From Gemmatimonadales bacterium (GTDB lineage: Bacteria; Gemmatimonadota; Gemmatimonadetes; Gemmatimonadales; GWC2-71-9), in contig JACCSE010000321.1 in assembly GCA_013813145.1 (NCBI GenBank), forward strand, positions 1-5,130: a stretch of 5,130 bases of DNA, given 5' to 3'. The position numbers were made by a program, and so were the translations under genes. Position 1 is the first letter of the stretch. Every line of letters starts with the position of its first letter. Positions 4,789-5,130 of the stretch are shown here, piece after piece. The notes beneath the pieces were generated by a model. The model saw only the letters and a program-made list of their open reading frames with translations, did no database searches and was not told the origin of the DNA.

Positions 4789-5130
4789 CAGCGAGCCGTT
4801 CCCGCGACCTCGTCGATCCGCCGCTCCAGCCGCATCAGCTCCGGCGGAGCGGCGCTACAGCCGTGGTCGTGCCGGATCTGCCTGGTTCGCCCGTCCACCG
4901 TGAGCGAGGTGATCACCGTCGGAGAGTCGGTCGCATACTGCCCGCACCCGGGCGCTCCCCGCAGATAGCGCTCGTCGAATCCGAAATACCCGCCCGCCTC
5001 CAACTCTGCCACCAGACTGTCCACCATGGCCGGCGCAATCGACGCCGTGGCGGCCCCCTGATGGGTGACGTGTTGCGTACCCACGAAGCTGACGGTCCCG
5101 TCCCGCCGGATGGAGAGCTGGTAGACCGGG
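4776..5130 (-). CDS. DUF6438 domain protein, partial (N-terminus beyond window)
   Basis: C-terminal 117 residues of a protein resembling the DUF6438 family, whose function is unknown. Visible landmarks are PVYQLSIRRDGTVSFVG at the edge, a helix around MVDSLVAELEAGGYFGFDE, then TDSPTVITSLTVDGRTRQI, a HDHGC segment and IDEVAGTARWTGD at the end. In this family a Cys-containing CP.Y motif and usually a secretion or lipoprotein signal precede this part, and would lie beyond the right edge. The frame stays open to the edge and reads through GTG 5084, so that codon is probably internal (FVGTQH fits the conserved strand). Two visible cysteines (in GCGQY and HGCSA) could pair if exported. No tie to the transporter is evident. 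Confidence 0.8.
   Translation of the reverse strand, partial: PVYQLSIRRDGTVSFVGTQHVTHQGAATASIAPAMVDSLVAELEAGGYFGFDERYLRGAPGCGQYATDSPTVITSLTVDGRTRQIRHDHGCSAAPPELMRLERRIDEVAGTARWTGD

Overview
This is a GC-rich window with the codon habits of a high-GC bacterium and densely packed genes. It carries a family-5 (oligopeptide-type) ABC importer, a GHMP-fold sugar kinase, an ArsN2-like acetyltransferase and a DUF6438 protein. That mix, the lack of Shine-Dalgarno sites at several starts and the short GGGGCAG-type repeats would suit Gemmatimonadota or a similar soil or metagenome lineage. No marker gene is present, so the taxonomy is inference only.

Layout. Two transcription units diverge from a roughly 130 bp control region at 2279-2406. 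Leftward (minus strand) runs a lipoprotein substrate-binding protein (839-2278), followed with a 4-base GTGA overlap by a GHMP kinase (842 down to the left edge, C-terminus cut off). Rightward (plus strand) run a DppB-type permease (2407-3375), a DppC-type permease (3396-4247, or 3372 if the overlapping GTG is used), and after an 80 bp gap with a REP-like hairpin, a GNAT acetyltransferase of the ArsN2 type (4328-4765). At the right end a minus-strand DUF6438 protein (4776 to the edge, N-terminus cut off) converges on the acetyltransferase with 10 bp between the stop codons.

How the genes work together. The binding protein and the two permeases make up the outer and membrane parts of a DppABC-like importer. 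The ATPase subunits (DppD/DppF) are not in the window: the permeases are followed by the acetyltransferase instead. The sugar kinase, translationally coupled to the binding protein, suggests that the imported ligand carries a sugar phosphorylated after uptake (oligosaccharide, glycopeptide or cell-wall fragment). That link is inference from gene order. The acetyltransferase and DUF6438 protein show no evident functional tie to the importer.

Control signals. Both divergent genes lack a Shine-Dalgarno sequence and instead have a TANNNT hexamer 5-7 nt before the start codon, as in leaderless transcripts. An 8-bp tandem repeat directly abuts the leftward hexamer. The acetyltransferase has a clear GGAGG site. 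No RNA gene, insertion sequence or CRISPR array was seen.
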